Shown piece by piece: positions 15,118 to 22,976 of a DNA stretch of 23,432 bases (position 1 is the stretch's first letter; each line of letters opens with the position of its first letter). Position numbers and translations under genes: made by a program. This stretch comes from JAAYXS01 sp043820985. GTDB lineage: Bacteria; Planctomycetota; Phycisphaerae; UBA1845; Fen-1342. The notes beneath the pieces were generated by a model, which was not told the origin of the DNA, searched no databases, and saw nothing but the letters and a program-made list of their open reading frames with translations. The stretch lies in assembly GCA_043820985.1 (NCBI GenBank), contig JBDRDH010000104.1:1-23432 (forward strand), in the 5' to 3' direction.

Positions 15118-17067
15118 GTGTGGGCACAAAACGGCCATTTTATGGGCAACACCGTGGATTTGCTGACCAGACTGCTACCTCGGCCTCATTCGATCCGCCG
15201 CCTGGCAGGCTTTTTCGAGCTAACCACTCGTACCGTCATCCACCCATCTGATATACAAACGGCGCCGTTATCCGCCGCTGTCGAATATCTGCGTACTATT
15301 TGCGTCGAAATTTTGGAAATATCCCCAACTGTCTCGGCGACCTCAACAGGTCCCAATCCCAGCCAGATCGTCCTGTCATACGCTCCCGATCAAGATTTTT
15401 CAAGGCTTGTGAACCGCTCTCACGAGTTCGTCACCGCCGCTGATCAGGGCTATTTAATCCGATTTTCGCCAGAAAAAGCAGAGATTATCGGGCGTTCATC
15501 CGCCGGCCTTTTGTATGGCCTACAGACTTTCAAGCAGATCATCAGTCTCTACGGCCGGTCCTGTCCCTGCCTCGAAATCGTCGACCAGCCCGCTTTCCCC
15601 ATCCGCGGGGTTTCCCTAGATGTCAGCCGAGGCAAAATGCCTACTCTCGAGACTCTACAGGCCATCGTTGCCCGGCTGGCTTCGTTCAAGGTAAATCACC
15701 TGCAACTGTACTTTGAGCACACCTTTGCCTTCCAGTTTAATCCCAACATCGGGCGTGACTGCTCGCCATTAAGTGCCGACGAAATCCGTACTTTGGACAA
15801 CTTTTGCCAGTCTCACTACGTGGAGTTGGTGCCGTCTTTGGCCTCATTCGGGCATATGGGCTTCATCCTGTCGCTGCCCGAATATCGCCATCTGGCCGAG
15901 GTGGAAACCGACCGAAACTGGTGGAAAATGAGCTGGATGGACCGGATGCACGGCCTGACGCTGGATGTCACCAATCCAGAGTCGCGTATGCTGCTGGAGC
16001 GGATGTACGCAGAATTTTTACCTCTTTTCACTTCCAAGCTCGTAAATGTCTGCTGTGATGAGACCTATGATCTTGGGCGGGGGAAAAATCAGGCCCGGGC
16101 TCAACGCGACGGTCTGGCCGAGTTATACCTCGAACATGTCGGTTACCTGGGCCATTTATGTCATAAATACGGCAAGCGTATTATGTTTTGGGGCGACATC
16201 ATCAAGAAATATCCGGACATGATCGCGCGTATCCCGCGCGAGACCATCATGCTCAACTGGGGCTACACGCCCGACGCTGACTACGACAGCACCGCCCTTT
16301 TTTGTGACGCCGGCCTGACCACTTTTGTCTGTCCCGGCACCTCAGCCTGGAATCGCGTGCTCAACGACATCAACGCCGCCGATCTGAATATCCGCCGATA
16401 TGCCGCCGCCGGCCAGAAGTATGGTGCCGCCGGCTTGCTCAACACCGACTGGGGCGATGAAGGTCACGTCAACCTGCTGGCCGGCTCCTGGCATCCCCTG
16501 CTGCTCGGAGCCGCGATGGCCTGGAATCCCGCCGGCCCATCACCGGAAGTCTTCGACCAGATCTTCTCAGAGTTGATCCTGGGAACGAAAAGCTCAGCTC
16601 CAATTCAATCCTTACGGCGTCTGGCTTCCGCCGGTGACCTGCGCCGTAGCTGGCCGGAATTCTGCCAACCCCTGGAGCAGACCGTACCGGAAGATCTCCT
16701 GAGCAATGAGCGGCTGGCACAATGGCGCATATGCGCGCAGGAGTTTATCGCATTGTGGGATCAGCAATGGCCGGTTGAAAATGGCCGCGATATTGACATC
16801 CGCGAGTTGGCGCTGGGTGGCCGACTGAGCGCTTTGCTGGCCGAACGATTTGAAATCTCACGCCAACTAGCCAGGCCGAACCGGGCGGCTAATGAAAATC
16901 TAATTACGCGCCTGGCAGGCTTCGCCGATGAGTGCGCGCGCGTCGCGCTGGAATATAAGCAGGTCTGGCTGGCGCGCAATAAACCCTCATGTTTGCACGA
17001 AGTAACCGCGGTGTTCGCCCGTCTCGTCGAACAGGCGCGGGACGTCATACAAAAAATGGGAGCGTGA
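15118..17067 (+). CDS. Glycoside hydrolase family 20 beta-N-acetylhexosaminidase, apparently cytoplasmic
   Basis: GH20 enzymes remove terminal beta-GlcNAc or GalNAc by substrate-assisted catalysis. Residues 20-140 look like the GH20b N-terminal alpha/beta domain. The catalytic barrel follows from about 160: FPIRGVSLDVSRGKMPTLET, NHLQLYFEHTFAF near 193, and the Asp-Glu catalytic pair in NVCCDETYDLGRGK (Asp314, Glu315). MFWGDIIKKYPD and LNTDWGDEGHVN lie further along the barrel. The last 120 residues are helical. There is no signal peptide, so the enzyme should act on imported sugars, taking the role NagZ (GH3) plays elsewhere. The start is a GTG with AGGA 9 nt upstream; an ATG at 15142 is possible. 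Its TGA stop directly abuts the ATG of the SpoIID-like gene. Specificity for GlcNAc-MurNAc is inference. Confidence 0.86.
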   Translation: MWAQNGHFMGNTVDLLTRLLPRPHSIRRLAGFFELTTRTVIHPSDIQTAPLSAAVEYLRTICVEILEISPTVSATSTGPNPSQIVLSYAPDQDFSRLVNRSHEFVTAADQGYLIRFSPEKAEIIGRSSAGLLYGLQTFKQIISLYGRSCPCLEIVDQPAFPIRGVSLDVSRGKMPTLETLQAIVARLASFKVNHLQLYFEHTFAFQFNPNIGRDCSPLSADEIRTLDNFCQSHYVELVPSLASFGHMGFILSLPEYRHLAEVETDRNWWKMSWMDRMHGLTLDVTNPESRMLLERMYAEFLPLFTSKLVNVCCDETYDLGRGKNQARAQRDGLAELYLEHVGYLGHLCHKYGKRIMFWGDIIKKYPDMIARIPRETIMLNWGYTPDADYDSTALFCDAGLTTFVCPGTSAWNRVLNDINAADLNIRRYAAAGQKYGAAGLLNTDWGDEGHVNLLAGSWHPLLLGAAMAWNPAGPSPEVFDQIFSELILGTKSSAPIQSLRRLASAGDLRRSWPEFCQPLEQTVPEDLLSNERLAQWRICAQEFIALWDQQWPVENGRDIDIRELALGGRLSALLAERFEISRQLARPNRAANENLITRLAGFADECARVALEYKQVWLARNKPSCLHEVTAVFARLVEQARDVIQKMGA

Positions 17068-18462
17068 ATGAGAGCCGGAAAGCACATCACATACATCCGT
17101 GATTGGAAACTGGCGGATCGTATCGAACCGGTGGTACGCGTCGGCGTCATCCTGGATCAGGACGAACAAGAACTGGTCCAGATGCGCTTGCCAGCACACG
17201 CGTATACCGCCTGTGGTTTGGAATCCGCGATGCTGCAATTGGAGCCATTCACGGCGGTGAAAATTGCGAAAGCGGATGATGAGCTGGTGGTGCGCATAGG
17301 CGACAGCGGCCGGTGGACAACGCCTGCCCTACGCTTGGCATGCGCTACCCCCGCCGGACCGCAAGCGGGAGAATCTGGGATCTTCGTGCGCGATGTGGTC
17401 GCCGGTCGTGGCTTCCACTGGCAAAAACGCATCAACCAGACGCTCGCCGGTGATATCGAGTTGCTGCCCGGAAAGCACGGCGTGGTGCTGGTCAATGAGT
17501 TGCCGCTGGAGGAATACCTGGCGGGGGTAATCACCGCCGAAATGGCTGGTGCCTGTCCCGCCGAGCTCTTGCGGGCACAGTGCGTCGTGGCGCGCTCCTG
17601 GCTGCTGGCGATGACCGAGCACAAGCACGATCACGACCCGTTCGACCGCTGTAACGACGATTGCTGCCAGCGCTATCAGGGCACCGGCGACATCGGCGCG
17701 ACTGCCCTGGAAGCCGTTCACTCCACCCGCGGCCTGGTGTTACTCGATCCAGTCGGGGCAGTGCTGGATGCCAACTATGCCAAGTCCTGCGGCGGCATCT
17801 CCGAGACCCCAAAGCATGTTTGGGGCATGGACAAGCCCGGGATATCAGCCATCGTCGACGCGCCACAGGATGAAGCGGCGCGGCGGTTCTGGCCGATCAC
17901 CGCCGACAATCTGGAAGAGTACATTAATGGCGCCTGGCTGGCTGATACACGCATCTATTGCAGTCCGAACGTGGTGTCGCTGAAGGACGTGCAGCGCTAT
18001 CTCGGACGAGTCGATGAAGTCGGCGACTATTTCCGCTGGAAACTAACTTACACACGCCGCGAGTTGGATGAGTTGCTGCGCGCGAAACTGCCCGAGGCGC
18101 GCGAGTTGGCGTTGTTACGCGATCTGCGTGTAACCGCGCGCGGCGTTAGCGGCCGGGCCAGTCACATGGAACTGGAGTGGGAAGACGCCACTGGCCAGGT
18201 AGTCACGACGAGTCTCGATAGTGAATATCGCATCCGCGAAGTGCTGCACCAGAATTTCCTATACAGCAGCGCATTCGTGTTTCACGTGAAACACGCTGGC
18301 GATGGACGCATCGACGCCATCGAATTCCGCGGCGCCGGCTGGGGCCACGGCGTCGGAATGTGCCAGATCGGCGCACTAGGCATGGCTTTAACCGGAATCG
18401 ACTACGTCACCATCTGCCAACACTACTACCCCGAAGCCAACCTCTGCCACGTCTACGAATAG
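17068..18462 (+). CDS. SpoIID/LytB-domain protein, putative lytic transglycosylase without signal peptide
   Basis: The 464-residue protein has a SpoIID/LytB domain from about 115 to the end. SpoIID is a lytic transglycosylase acting on denuded glycan strands. Seen here: NELPLEEYLAGVITAEM with the likely catalytic Glu158, then LRAQCVVARSW, a His/Cys cluster (His185, 187, 189, Cys195, 199, 200) ending in QRYQG, SCGGISE, and the C-terminal GWGHGVGMCQIGA. A His/Cys cluster in this place binds zinc in some clostridial SpoIID proteins as I recall. Residues 1-110 are not recognised. No signal peptide or membrane segment is visible, which is unusual for a wall-lytic enzyme. The ATG directly follows the GH20 stop (TGAATG), with GGGAG 5 nt upstream, so the pair is translationally coupled. 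Function as an intracellular glycan-cleaving enzyme is inferred. Confidence 0.82.
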   Translation: MRAGKHITYIRDWKLADRIEPVVRVGVILDQDEQELVQMRLPAHAYTACGLESAMLQLEPFTAVKIAKADDELVVRIGDSGRWTTPALRLACATPAGPQAGESGIFVRDVVAGRGFHWQKRINQTLAGDIELLPGKHGVVLVNELPLEEYLAGVITAEMAGACPAELLRAQCVVARSWLLAMTEHKHDHDPFDRCNDDCCQRYQGTGDIGATALEAVHSTRGLVLLDPVGAVLDANYAKSCGGISETPKHVWGMDKPGISAIVDAPQDEAARRFWPITADNLEEYINGAWLADTRIYCSPNVVSLKDVQRYLGRVDEVGDYFRWKLTYTRRELDELLRAKLPEARELALLRDLRVTARGVSGRASHMELEWEDATGQVVTTSLDSEYRIREVLHQNFLYSSAFVFHVKHAGDGRIDAIEFRGAGWGHGVGMCQIGALGMALTGIDYVTICQHYYPEANLCHVYE

Positions 18463-18575
18463 CGGCCGCCCTCCGTGCCAACGGGTAGGACAAAGATATT
18501 CTTTGTCCCCACCACGTAGCGACCCGACGTCCCCGTCGGCCGACAAACGTAGCGGCCGCCCTCAGTGGCGGCCGA
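18463..18575. repeat. Composite intergenic hairpin repeat
   Basis: Three hairpins lie in a row just after the SpoIID-like gene: GGACAAAGA/TCTTTGTCC with a 3-nt loop (18488-18508), CCGACG/CGTCGG (18524-18539) and GGCCGCC/GGCGGCC (18554-18573). The 31 bp at 18544-18574 recur exactly, inverted, at 23293-23323. The middle part resembles 22098-22125 inverted. None is followed by a T-run, so they are read as dispersed repeats rather than a classical terminator. Confidence 0.65.
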
Positions 18576-18650
18576 TTCCCCTCCATCCGAGCCCCGCTCG
18601 TAACACCGCATGCAGGAAGTCAAGTACAAAACGAGCATGGGGGTACTCGA

Positions 18651-18946
18651 TTGGGGCCGGTTCGATAGGATCGGCACTGGCGCGTGTTTGGGCCGAAGGT
18701 GGCCAAGATGGTCATGTTTGCGCGCCCCCATTTTGGCCACCTTGGTTATCGAGACGTAGGGGATTCGCGGGAGCGTGCGTACGCGGTCGGCGGCGGTGTA
18801 GTCGATGAGAGGGCGCAGGCATGCAGAATTCTAAGCCGCCGAGAGCGACATGTGCGGAGAGAGTGGCTTGATTGGCGGTGCCTGGTGGGGATTGGTGAAG
18901 AAAAGCGAATTGCGAAGGATGAATGGTAAAAGGCTTCCAGCTTCAG
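18651..18946. repeat. Left arm of a ~295-bp inverted repeat
   Basis: This stretch aligns along its length with the reverse complement of 21685-21981, by eye at roughly 80 percent. Long exact runs include GAGACGTAGGGGATTCGCGG (18751-18770), ATTGGTGAAGAAAAGCGAAT and TGCGAAGGATGAAT (18891-18924). It holds a hairpin pairing AAGGTGGCCAA (18696-18706) with TTGGCCACCTT (18733-18743). Short ORFs occur in both arms, but differences between the arms are mostly amino-acid-changing, so I do not call a gene. Confidence 0.8.
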
Positions 18947-19229
18947 GATCACCACAGAGTCACGGAGGCACTAAGGCAACCAGGCAACGAGTATTGACCG
19001 GCAGCCACTGCGATAAATTCGCCATTCGCAACTCCCTCCGCATCTTTGGTCCCGGCGCGCCGGGATTTTGGCGGTTAGGCCCCCAACTCGCTATTCGCTA
19101 CTCGACATTCATAATTCTCACGGCGGTTGACCCCCCCTCTCCCCCCGGCGATAATTCACCCGACGCCGCCCCGGCGATCATACGGGTGGACGCCCCGGCG
19201 ACGATCAACCCACATAGGGGCAATCTATA
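18947..19229. other. Non-coding stretch with short dispersed repeat fragments
   Basis: No supported gene. The segment AAGGCAACCAGGCAACGAG (18972-18990) recurs inverted at 22136-22154, and CCACAGAGTCACGGAGGC resembles the GCGCGGAGGACGCGGAGG type of repeat near 22230. CTCGCTATTCG...CGACATTC at 19087-19110 is shared with 21634-21660 inverted. A TATAAT-like box lies at 19226-19231. Confidence 0.4.
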
Positions 19230-19463
19230 ATGGCCACCGACAATAAACTATACTCGGGCGACGTTCCACAATGGGGCAGAACAACTGCGTCACTTACACC
19301 TATTTCAATGCGGCCGATTGGATATGAACACAGCGACGAGATGAAGAAAGTATTACAACAGGTGGCCGTGGGCTTGTTGACAGGGCTAGTCTTCGCGATT
19401 ACCGATTGTGCAGAAAGCAGGAATACTATACTTCCATGCACTTGCTGCTTGAATGTTCGGTGA
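19230..19463 (+). CDS. Small hypothetical ORF
   Basis: This would encode 77 residues and I do not recognise it. An AGGGG lies 9 nt before the ATG. The product is polar at first (GDVPQWGRTTASL), then has a hydrophobic stretch, VAVGLLTGLVFAITDC, and ends in a Cys-rich CTCCLNVR. It precedes the DUF5131 gene by 46 nt in the same orientation inside the inverted-repeat-bounded segment. A 90-codon ORF lies on the opposite strand over the same bases, with no clear support. It may be a real small membrane protein, a fragment, or chance. Confidence 0.3.
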   Translation: MATDNKLYSGDVPQWGRTTASLTPISMRPIGYEHSDEMKKVLQQVAVGLLTGLVFAITDCAESRNTILPCTCCLNVR

Positions 19464-19509
19464 AAGTAAGGTATCATATTTATGGCGAGAGGCTAAGGGA
19501 GGTACCGTC

Positions 19510-20301
19510 TTGGCGCAGTCTTCAACCATAGAATGGACTGAGGCAACCTGGAATCCAGTCGTTGGGTGCCGGAAGATCAGCTCCGGTTGCGCCAACTGCT
19601 ACGCCGAGCGGATGGCCAAGCGACTAGCCGCCATGGCCGAGGCCGATACATTGAGCGGTCGCAATCCGGGCAAGAAGGCGGCGTATCTGCGTGTGATCAA
19701 CAGCCGTGGTTTGTGGAACGGCGATGTTTACTTGGACTACTCATCCATCGAGGCGCCTTTGTCGTGGAACACACCACGAGTGATCTTCGTGAACTCGATG
19801 AGCGATCTTTTCCATGAAGATGTGTGCGAAAACTTCATCCAGGCTGTTTTTGACGTGATGAACCGGTGCAATCAACACACCTTTCAAGTGCTGACAAAGC
19901 GGCCAGAACGGGCGCGGCGGATTTCGCGTCGTCTGACGTGGGGTGACAACATCTGGATGGGCACGAGCGTTGAGAACGCGGCTGTTACAGATCGCGTGCG
20001 GCATCTCCGCGGCACGCACGCGAGGATCAAGTTCCTGTCGATTGAACCTCTGCTTGGGCCAATCCCCCGCCTTCCGCTCACGGGTATTGACTGGGTGATC
20101 GCGGGTGGCGAATCAGGACCTGGGGCAAGGCCAATGGACCCCCTGTGGGTTCGGCAGATTCGCGATCAATGCATCGCGCGCGGCGTCCCGTTCTTCTTCA
20201 AGCAATGGGGTGGCATCGATAAGAAGAAAGCAGGTCGGACACTTGATGGCAGAACATGGGACGAAATGCCCACTGAACAGGCAGCGGTTATCCAGGGGTG
20301 A
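19510..20301 (+). CDS. DUF5131 / phage Gp37-Gp68-like protein with CX6CX2C three-Cys motif
   Basis: The 263-residue protein belongs to the DUF5131 group, often annotated as phage Gp37/Gp68 family. The start of the family is recognisable: SSTIEWTEATWNPVVGC, then Cys20, Cys27 and Cys30 in a CX6CX2C arrangement recalling a radical-SAM iron-sulfur site. Further motifs are VIFVNSMSDLFHEDV, FQVLTKRPERA, IWMGTSVENA, KFLSIEPLLGP, IDWVIAGGESGPGARPM and VPFFFKQWGG, all typical of the group. The start is taken as TTG at 19510 because AAGGGAGG lies 7 nt upstream and this gives the family's usual N-terminus; the ATG at 19453 would add 19 atypical residues. The gene is followed 6 nt later by its usual partner TcmP. 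The biochemical role is not established to my knowledge. Confidence 0.85.
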   Translation: MAQSSTIEWTEATWNPVVGCRKISSGCANCYAERMAKRLAAMAEADTLSGRNPGKKAAYLRVINSRGLWNGDVYLDYSSIEAPLSWNTPRVIFVNSMSDLFHEDVCENFIQAVFDVMNRCNQHTFQVLTKRPERARRISRRLTWGDNIWMGTSVENAAVTDRVRHLRGTHARIKFLSIEPLLGPIPRLPLTGIDWVIAGGESGPGARPMDPLWVRQIRDQCIARGVPFFFKQWGGIDKKKAGRTLDGRTWDEMPTEQAAVIQG

Positions 20302-20307
20302 TCCTGA

Positions 20308-21459
20308 ATGGCAAATCCGAAAGAGACCGTCTACGACGCTGAGCCCCATACACGAGCTAAGCACCAAATTCTCTCCGAGTATCTAAAACGGTGGCTGCCA
20401 ATTCTTGCCCGACAGTCTCAGAAGATGAAACGCCCAGATAATCGGCTACTGTATGTTGATGGCTTTGCGGGCGCGGGTGAATACACAGGCAACATTCCCG
20501 GCAGCCCGCTCGTAGCGATCGAAACCGCATTGATAGCCACGACCGACTTTACGGTCCCTGTTCAGATCAAGCTGATCGAACTAGCACGCGACCGTGTTGT
20601 GCACTTGCGCAAGTTGGTTGACACGCAGCGCTCGCAAATCCCTGGTTCGGGTCGGATCAGCATCGATGATCCGATCGAAGGCAAATGCGAAGATGTTATA
20701 AACCAGCTCATCGACGAGCACGAGGAGCAGCGGCGATGTCTTGGCCCGGCGTTATTCTTCCTCGACCAATTCGGATACTCGTCATTCTCGATGGAACTGA
20801 TCGGTCGTATTCTGAAGCACGATGTATGCGAGGTCTTCTCGTACCTCAACTGGAATCTTCTACACCCGTTTATGGCCGATCAGACAAAGCACGACGGCAT
20901 CACGAAGGCCTTCGGCGGCAATGAATGGCAGTCGGTCATCGATCTCTCCGGCAAGGAGAAGGAAGATCGATTCCGAGACATCTATCTCAACGCATTACAG
21001 AGTAGAGCAGGTGCGAAGTACACGTACCCGTTTGCCATGCGCGACCGCCACGACTGCGTGATCTACTGGCTCTTTTTTTGTTCGAACAACTTGCGCGGCC
21101 TTGAGGAGATGAAACGGGCTATGTGGACTGTCGACCGATCCGGTGGTTTTGAGTTCTCCGACAAACACGCCCATAGCTTCGGAAAGTTGTTTAAATACGA
21201 CGACTCACAACTCGCGAACGATCTGGTGGCGGCGTTTGTTGGCGAGACGTGCACGGTCAGCCAATTGGAGGAATATGTCCTCGTTAACACGCCGGCTTAC
21301 AAGTACAAGCAAGCTCTGAGAATTCTAGAAGGGGATAGTCGGCTAGAGCCCATTAATCCCCCAGAAGGAAGACGCCAAGGGGTATTCAAAGACAAGGGGA
21401 TGCGTGTTCGATTCGTGCTTAGAGATCGGCCGAAAGAACTGACACTTTTCGATAGCTGA
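20308..21459 (+). CDS. tcmP: Three-Cys-motif partner protein TcmP
   Basis: The 383-residue protein matches the TcmP family, defined by its pairing with three-Cys-motif proteins such as the gene just upstream. Near the N-terminus LLYVDGFAGAGEY (about 47-59) looks like a SAM-methyltransferase motif I. IKLIELARDR (about 87-96) fits motif II, with an acidic residue ending strand 2. ALFFLDQFGYSSFSMELI (about 148-165) resembles motif IV. A methyltransferase-like Rossmann fold is therefore plausible but not proven. The remainder is helical and unrecognised. The ATG is 6 nt after the DUF5131 stop, with AGGGG about 10 nt upstream, indicating one transcript. Codon use is less GC-biased than in the salvage genes, consistent with acquisition. 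Substrate and pathway are unknown. Confidence 0.82.
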   Translation: MANPKETVYDAEPHTRAKHQILSEYLKRWLPILARQSQKMKRPDNRLLYVDGFAGAGEYTGNIPGSPLVAIETALIATTDFTVPVQIKLIELARDRVVHLRKLVDTQRSQIPGSGRISIDDPIEGKCEDVINQLIDEHEEQRRCLGPALFFLDQFGYSSFSMELIGRILKHDVCEVFSYLNWNLLHPFMADQTKHDGITKAFGGNEWQSVIDLSGKEKEDRFRDIYLNALQSRAGAKYTYPFAMRDRHDCVIYWLFFCSNNLRGLEEMKRAMWTVDRSGGFEFSDKHAHSFGKLFKYDDSQLANDLVAAFVGETCTVSQLEEYVLVNTPAYKYKQALRILEGDSRLEPINPPEGRRQGVFKDKGMRVRFVLRDRPKELTLFDS

Positions 21460-21642
21460 CCATGCCTCAGCATAGCACCACGCATTCGACTTATTCTAAC
21501 AGTTCTCGTTGGCGACTCTAGTCCGACACATGCGGGCAGTATTGACGGAGTGCCGACAGACAAGATTGACGAGACGGTTCGCTCGCTGTCGGAGGATCTG
21601 GGTTGGGATATCACGAAGGGTTCGGGGGGGGAAGATAATTAA
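21460..21642 (+). pseudogene. Possible C-terminal remnant of an unidentified gene
   Basis: Directly after the TcmP stop the same frame stays open for 60 codons without a usable ATG. It ends in a protein-like tail (VPTDKIDETVRSLSEDLGWD) before TAA at 21640-21642. Charge and codon pattern look like coding sequence. It may be the end of a gene displaced by the cassette, a read-through extension of TcmP, or chance. Confidence 0.25.
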
Positions 21643-21684
21643 GAATGTCGAATAGCGAGTGGAATAACTTCGGATCCTTGAGAG

Positions 21685-21981
21685 CTTGAAGCCGGAAGCC
21701 TTTTGCTATTCATCCTTCGCAATTCGCTTTTCTTCACCAATCCCCACCAGTTACCACCAATCCAGCCACTCTCTCTGCACATGTCGTGCTCGTCGTTTTA
21801 GAATCCTGTATGCCCGCGCCCGCTCGCCAACTACACAGCCGCCGACCACGTACGCGCGCTCCCGCGAATCCCCTACGTCTCGATAACAAAGGTGCGCAAA
21901 TAGGGGGCGCGCAAAAATGATCACCTTGATCACCTTCGGCTCAAACATCCGCCAGGGCCGGTTCTATCGGACGGGCCAATG
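21685..21981. repeat. Right arm of a ~295-bp inverted repeat
   Basis: This is the inverted partner of 18651-18946. The shared runs read here as ATTCGCTTTTCTTCACCAAT (21722-21741) and CCGCGAATCCCCTACGTCTC (21862-21881). The arm hairpin is less well paired here than in the left arm, with two mismatches in the 11-bp stem. A gene on either strand is not supported. Confidence 0.8.
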
Positions 21982-22337
21982 CAAACCGCCAAGAGCGCGG
22001 AGGAAATTAATAATGTCGAATCCCGAAATAGCCCGTGCTGCGGCTCAGCAGGAGCTTCGCCCTCCCGAGGACGGCCGGCGAGACGCGGGCCGCTACACAT
22101 GACGGCCGACAGGGACGTCGGGCCGCTACTGGTTGCCTCGTTGCCTGGTTGCCTTGTTGCCTCGGATTCGCACGCAACCCACGCGCTGGCGCTTGGGGCT
22201 CGGATTGGCGGGGACGGAAACGCAACCGCAGAGAGCGCGGAGGACGCGGAGGGCGGTTGACGGTTGATGTTTGACGGTTGACGATTGGGTGTCGCGGATT
22301 GAGGATCGAGGATTGAGGGGGGCGGTAGGAGGCTGAG
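21982..22337. repeat. Cluster of dispersed intergenic repeats
   Basis: No gene is supported in these 356 bases. They hold GTGCTGCGGCTCAGCAGGAG (22037-22056), whose translation SAGASPS I recall as a common planctomycete artefact. A GGGACGTCGGGCCGCTAC element follows (22108-22125). GGTTGCCTCGTTGCCTGG heptads come next (22131-22148), then a copy of the GCGCTGGCGCTTGGGGCTCG repeat (22184-22203) and GAGCGCGGAGGACGCGGAGG (22233-22252). TTGACG/GGATTGAG heptads run on to about 22318. Confidence 0.55.
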
Positions 22338-22976
22338 GTGCGTGAGCGGCCGAGGGTGATTGATGCGGAGGAGCATTATTGGGAGCGGATGCGGGTTTTT
22401 GAGGCGGAGGTGGTGGAGCCGGGGGGGATTGTGCTGGTGGGGTCGTCGCACTTCGAGTGGTTTGATACCGACCGCTTCCTGCCCGGGCGGCGAATCGTCA
22501 ACCGCGGAATCGCATCCGATCGACTGGGCATCACCGAGCGCGGGATCCTGCATCGGCTGGAGGTCTCGGTCTTCAACGTGCGGCCGGCGATGATCGTGTT
22601 CAACAACGGCGTCAACGACCTGGGCGAGCTGTGGCGCAACGGCGAGCCGCCGGAAGCGGAGATTTACGCGGCGTACGAACGCGCGATCGCGGCGATTCGG
22701 GCGGGATCGCCGGGCGTGCCGCTGCTGATTGTGAATGAGCTGCCGACAACGGGGGACTTCGCGGGGGTTAATCCGTACGTACCGGGTCTGAATGCTCATA
22801 TTTCGCGCGTCGCCGAGCGGCATGGGGGCGACCATCTGGATTTTCATAGTGAGGTGGTCGGCGCGGACGGCGAGCTGCGGGTGGAGCTGACGTACGACGG
22901 ATTGCATCTTAATGATGAGGGGTATGGACTGTTGGCGGCGAGGTTGGAGGGGTATTGGGGGGGGAGAGAGGATTGA
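22338..22976 (+). CDS. SGNH/GDSL-type hydrolase
   Basis: The 212-residue protein fits the SGNH hydrolase fold, a group of esterases and deacetylases. Block I is IVLVGSSHFEWF with the likely nucleophile Ser37 (GSS in place of GDS). The conserved Gly is in NRGIASD near residue 57. Block III is NNGVNDLG with Asn93. Block V is YDGLHLNDEGY with Asp187 and His190 completing the triad. No signal peptide or membrane segment is seen, so it should be cytoplasmic. The start is a GTG with AGGAGG 5 nt upstream; the first 30 residues are polar and charged. The gene stands alone between repeat clusters. A link to carbohydrate or peptidoglycan deacetylation is possible given the wider locus, but nothing here shows the substrate. 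Confidence 0.8.
   Translation: MRERPRVIDAEEHYWERMRVFEAEVVEPGGIVLVGSSHFEWFDTDRFLPGRRIVNRGIASDRLGITERGILHRLEVSVFNVRPAMIVFNNGVNDLGELWRNGEPPEAEIYAAYERAIAAIRAGSPGVPLLIVNELPTTGDFAGVNPYVPGLNAHISRVAERHGGDHLDFHSEVVGADGELRVELTYDGLHLNDEGYGLLAARLEGYWGGRED

Larger units (their letters stand above)
18651..21981. mobile_element. Candidate inverted-repeat-flanked cassette carrying DUF5131 and TcmP genes
   Basis: A 3.3-kb segment is bounded by inverted arms at 18651-18946 and 21685-21981. It carries a coupled two-gene unit plus one small uncertain ORF, with base composition visibly less GC-rich than the genes to the left. No transposase, integrase or clear target-site duplication was found. A further short inverted match lies inside the arms (19086-19118 against 21630-21660). 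It could be a transposed unit, or two copies of a dispersed repeat that happen to flank an insertion. Confidence 0.4.

Noticed and set aside
18488..18508. GGACAAAGA hairpin as terminator of the SpoIID-like gene
   Set aside because: No T-run follows and it lies in a run of hairpins with copies elsewhere, so repeat identity is the better reading.
19453..19509. ATG at 19453 as start of the DUF5131 protein
   Set aside because: The TTG at 19510 has AAGGGAGG 7 nt upstream and yields the usual family N-terminus.
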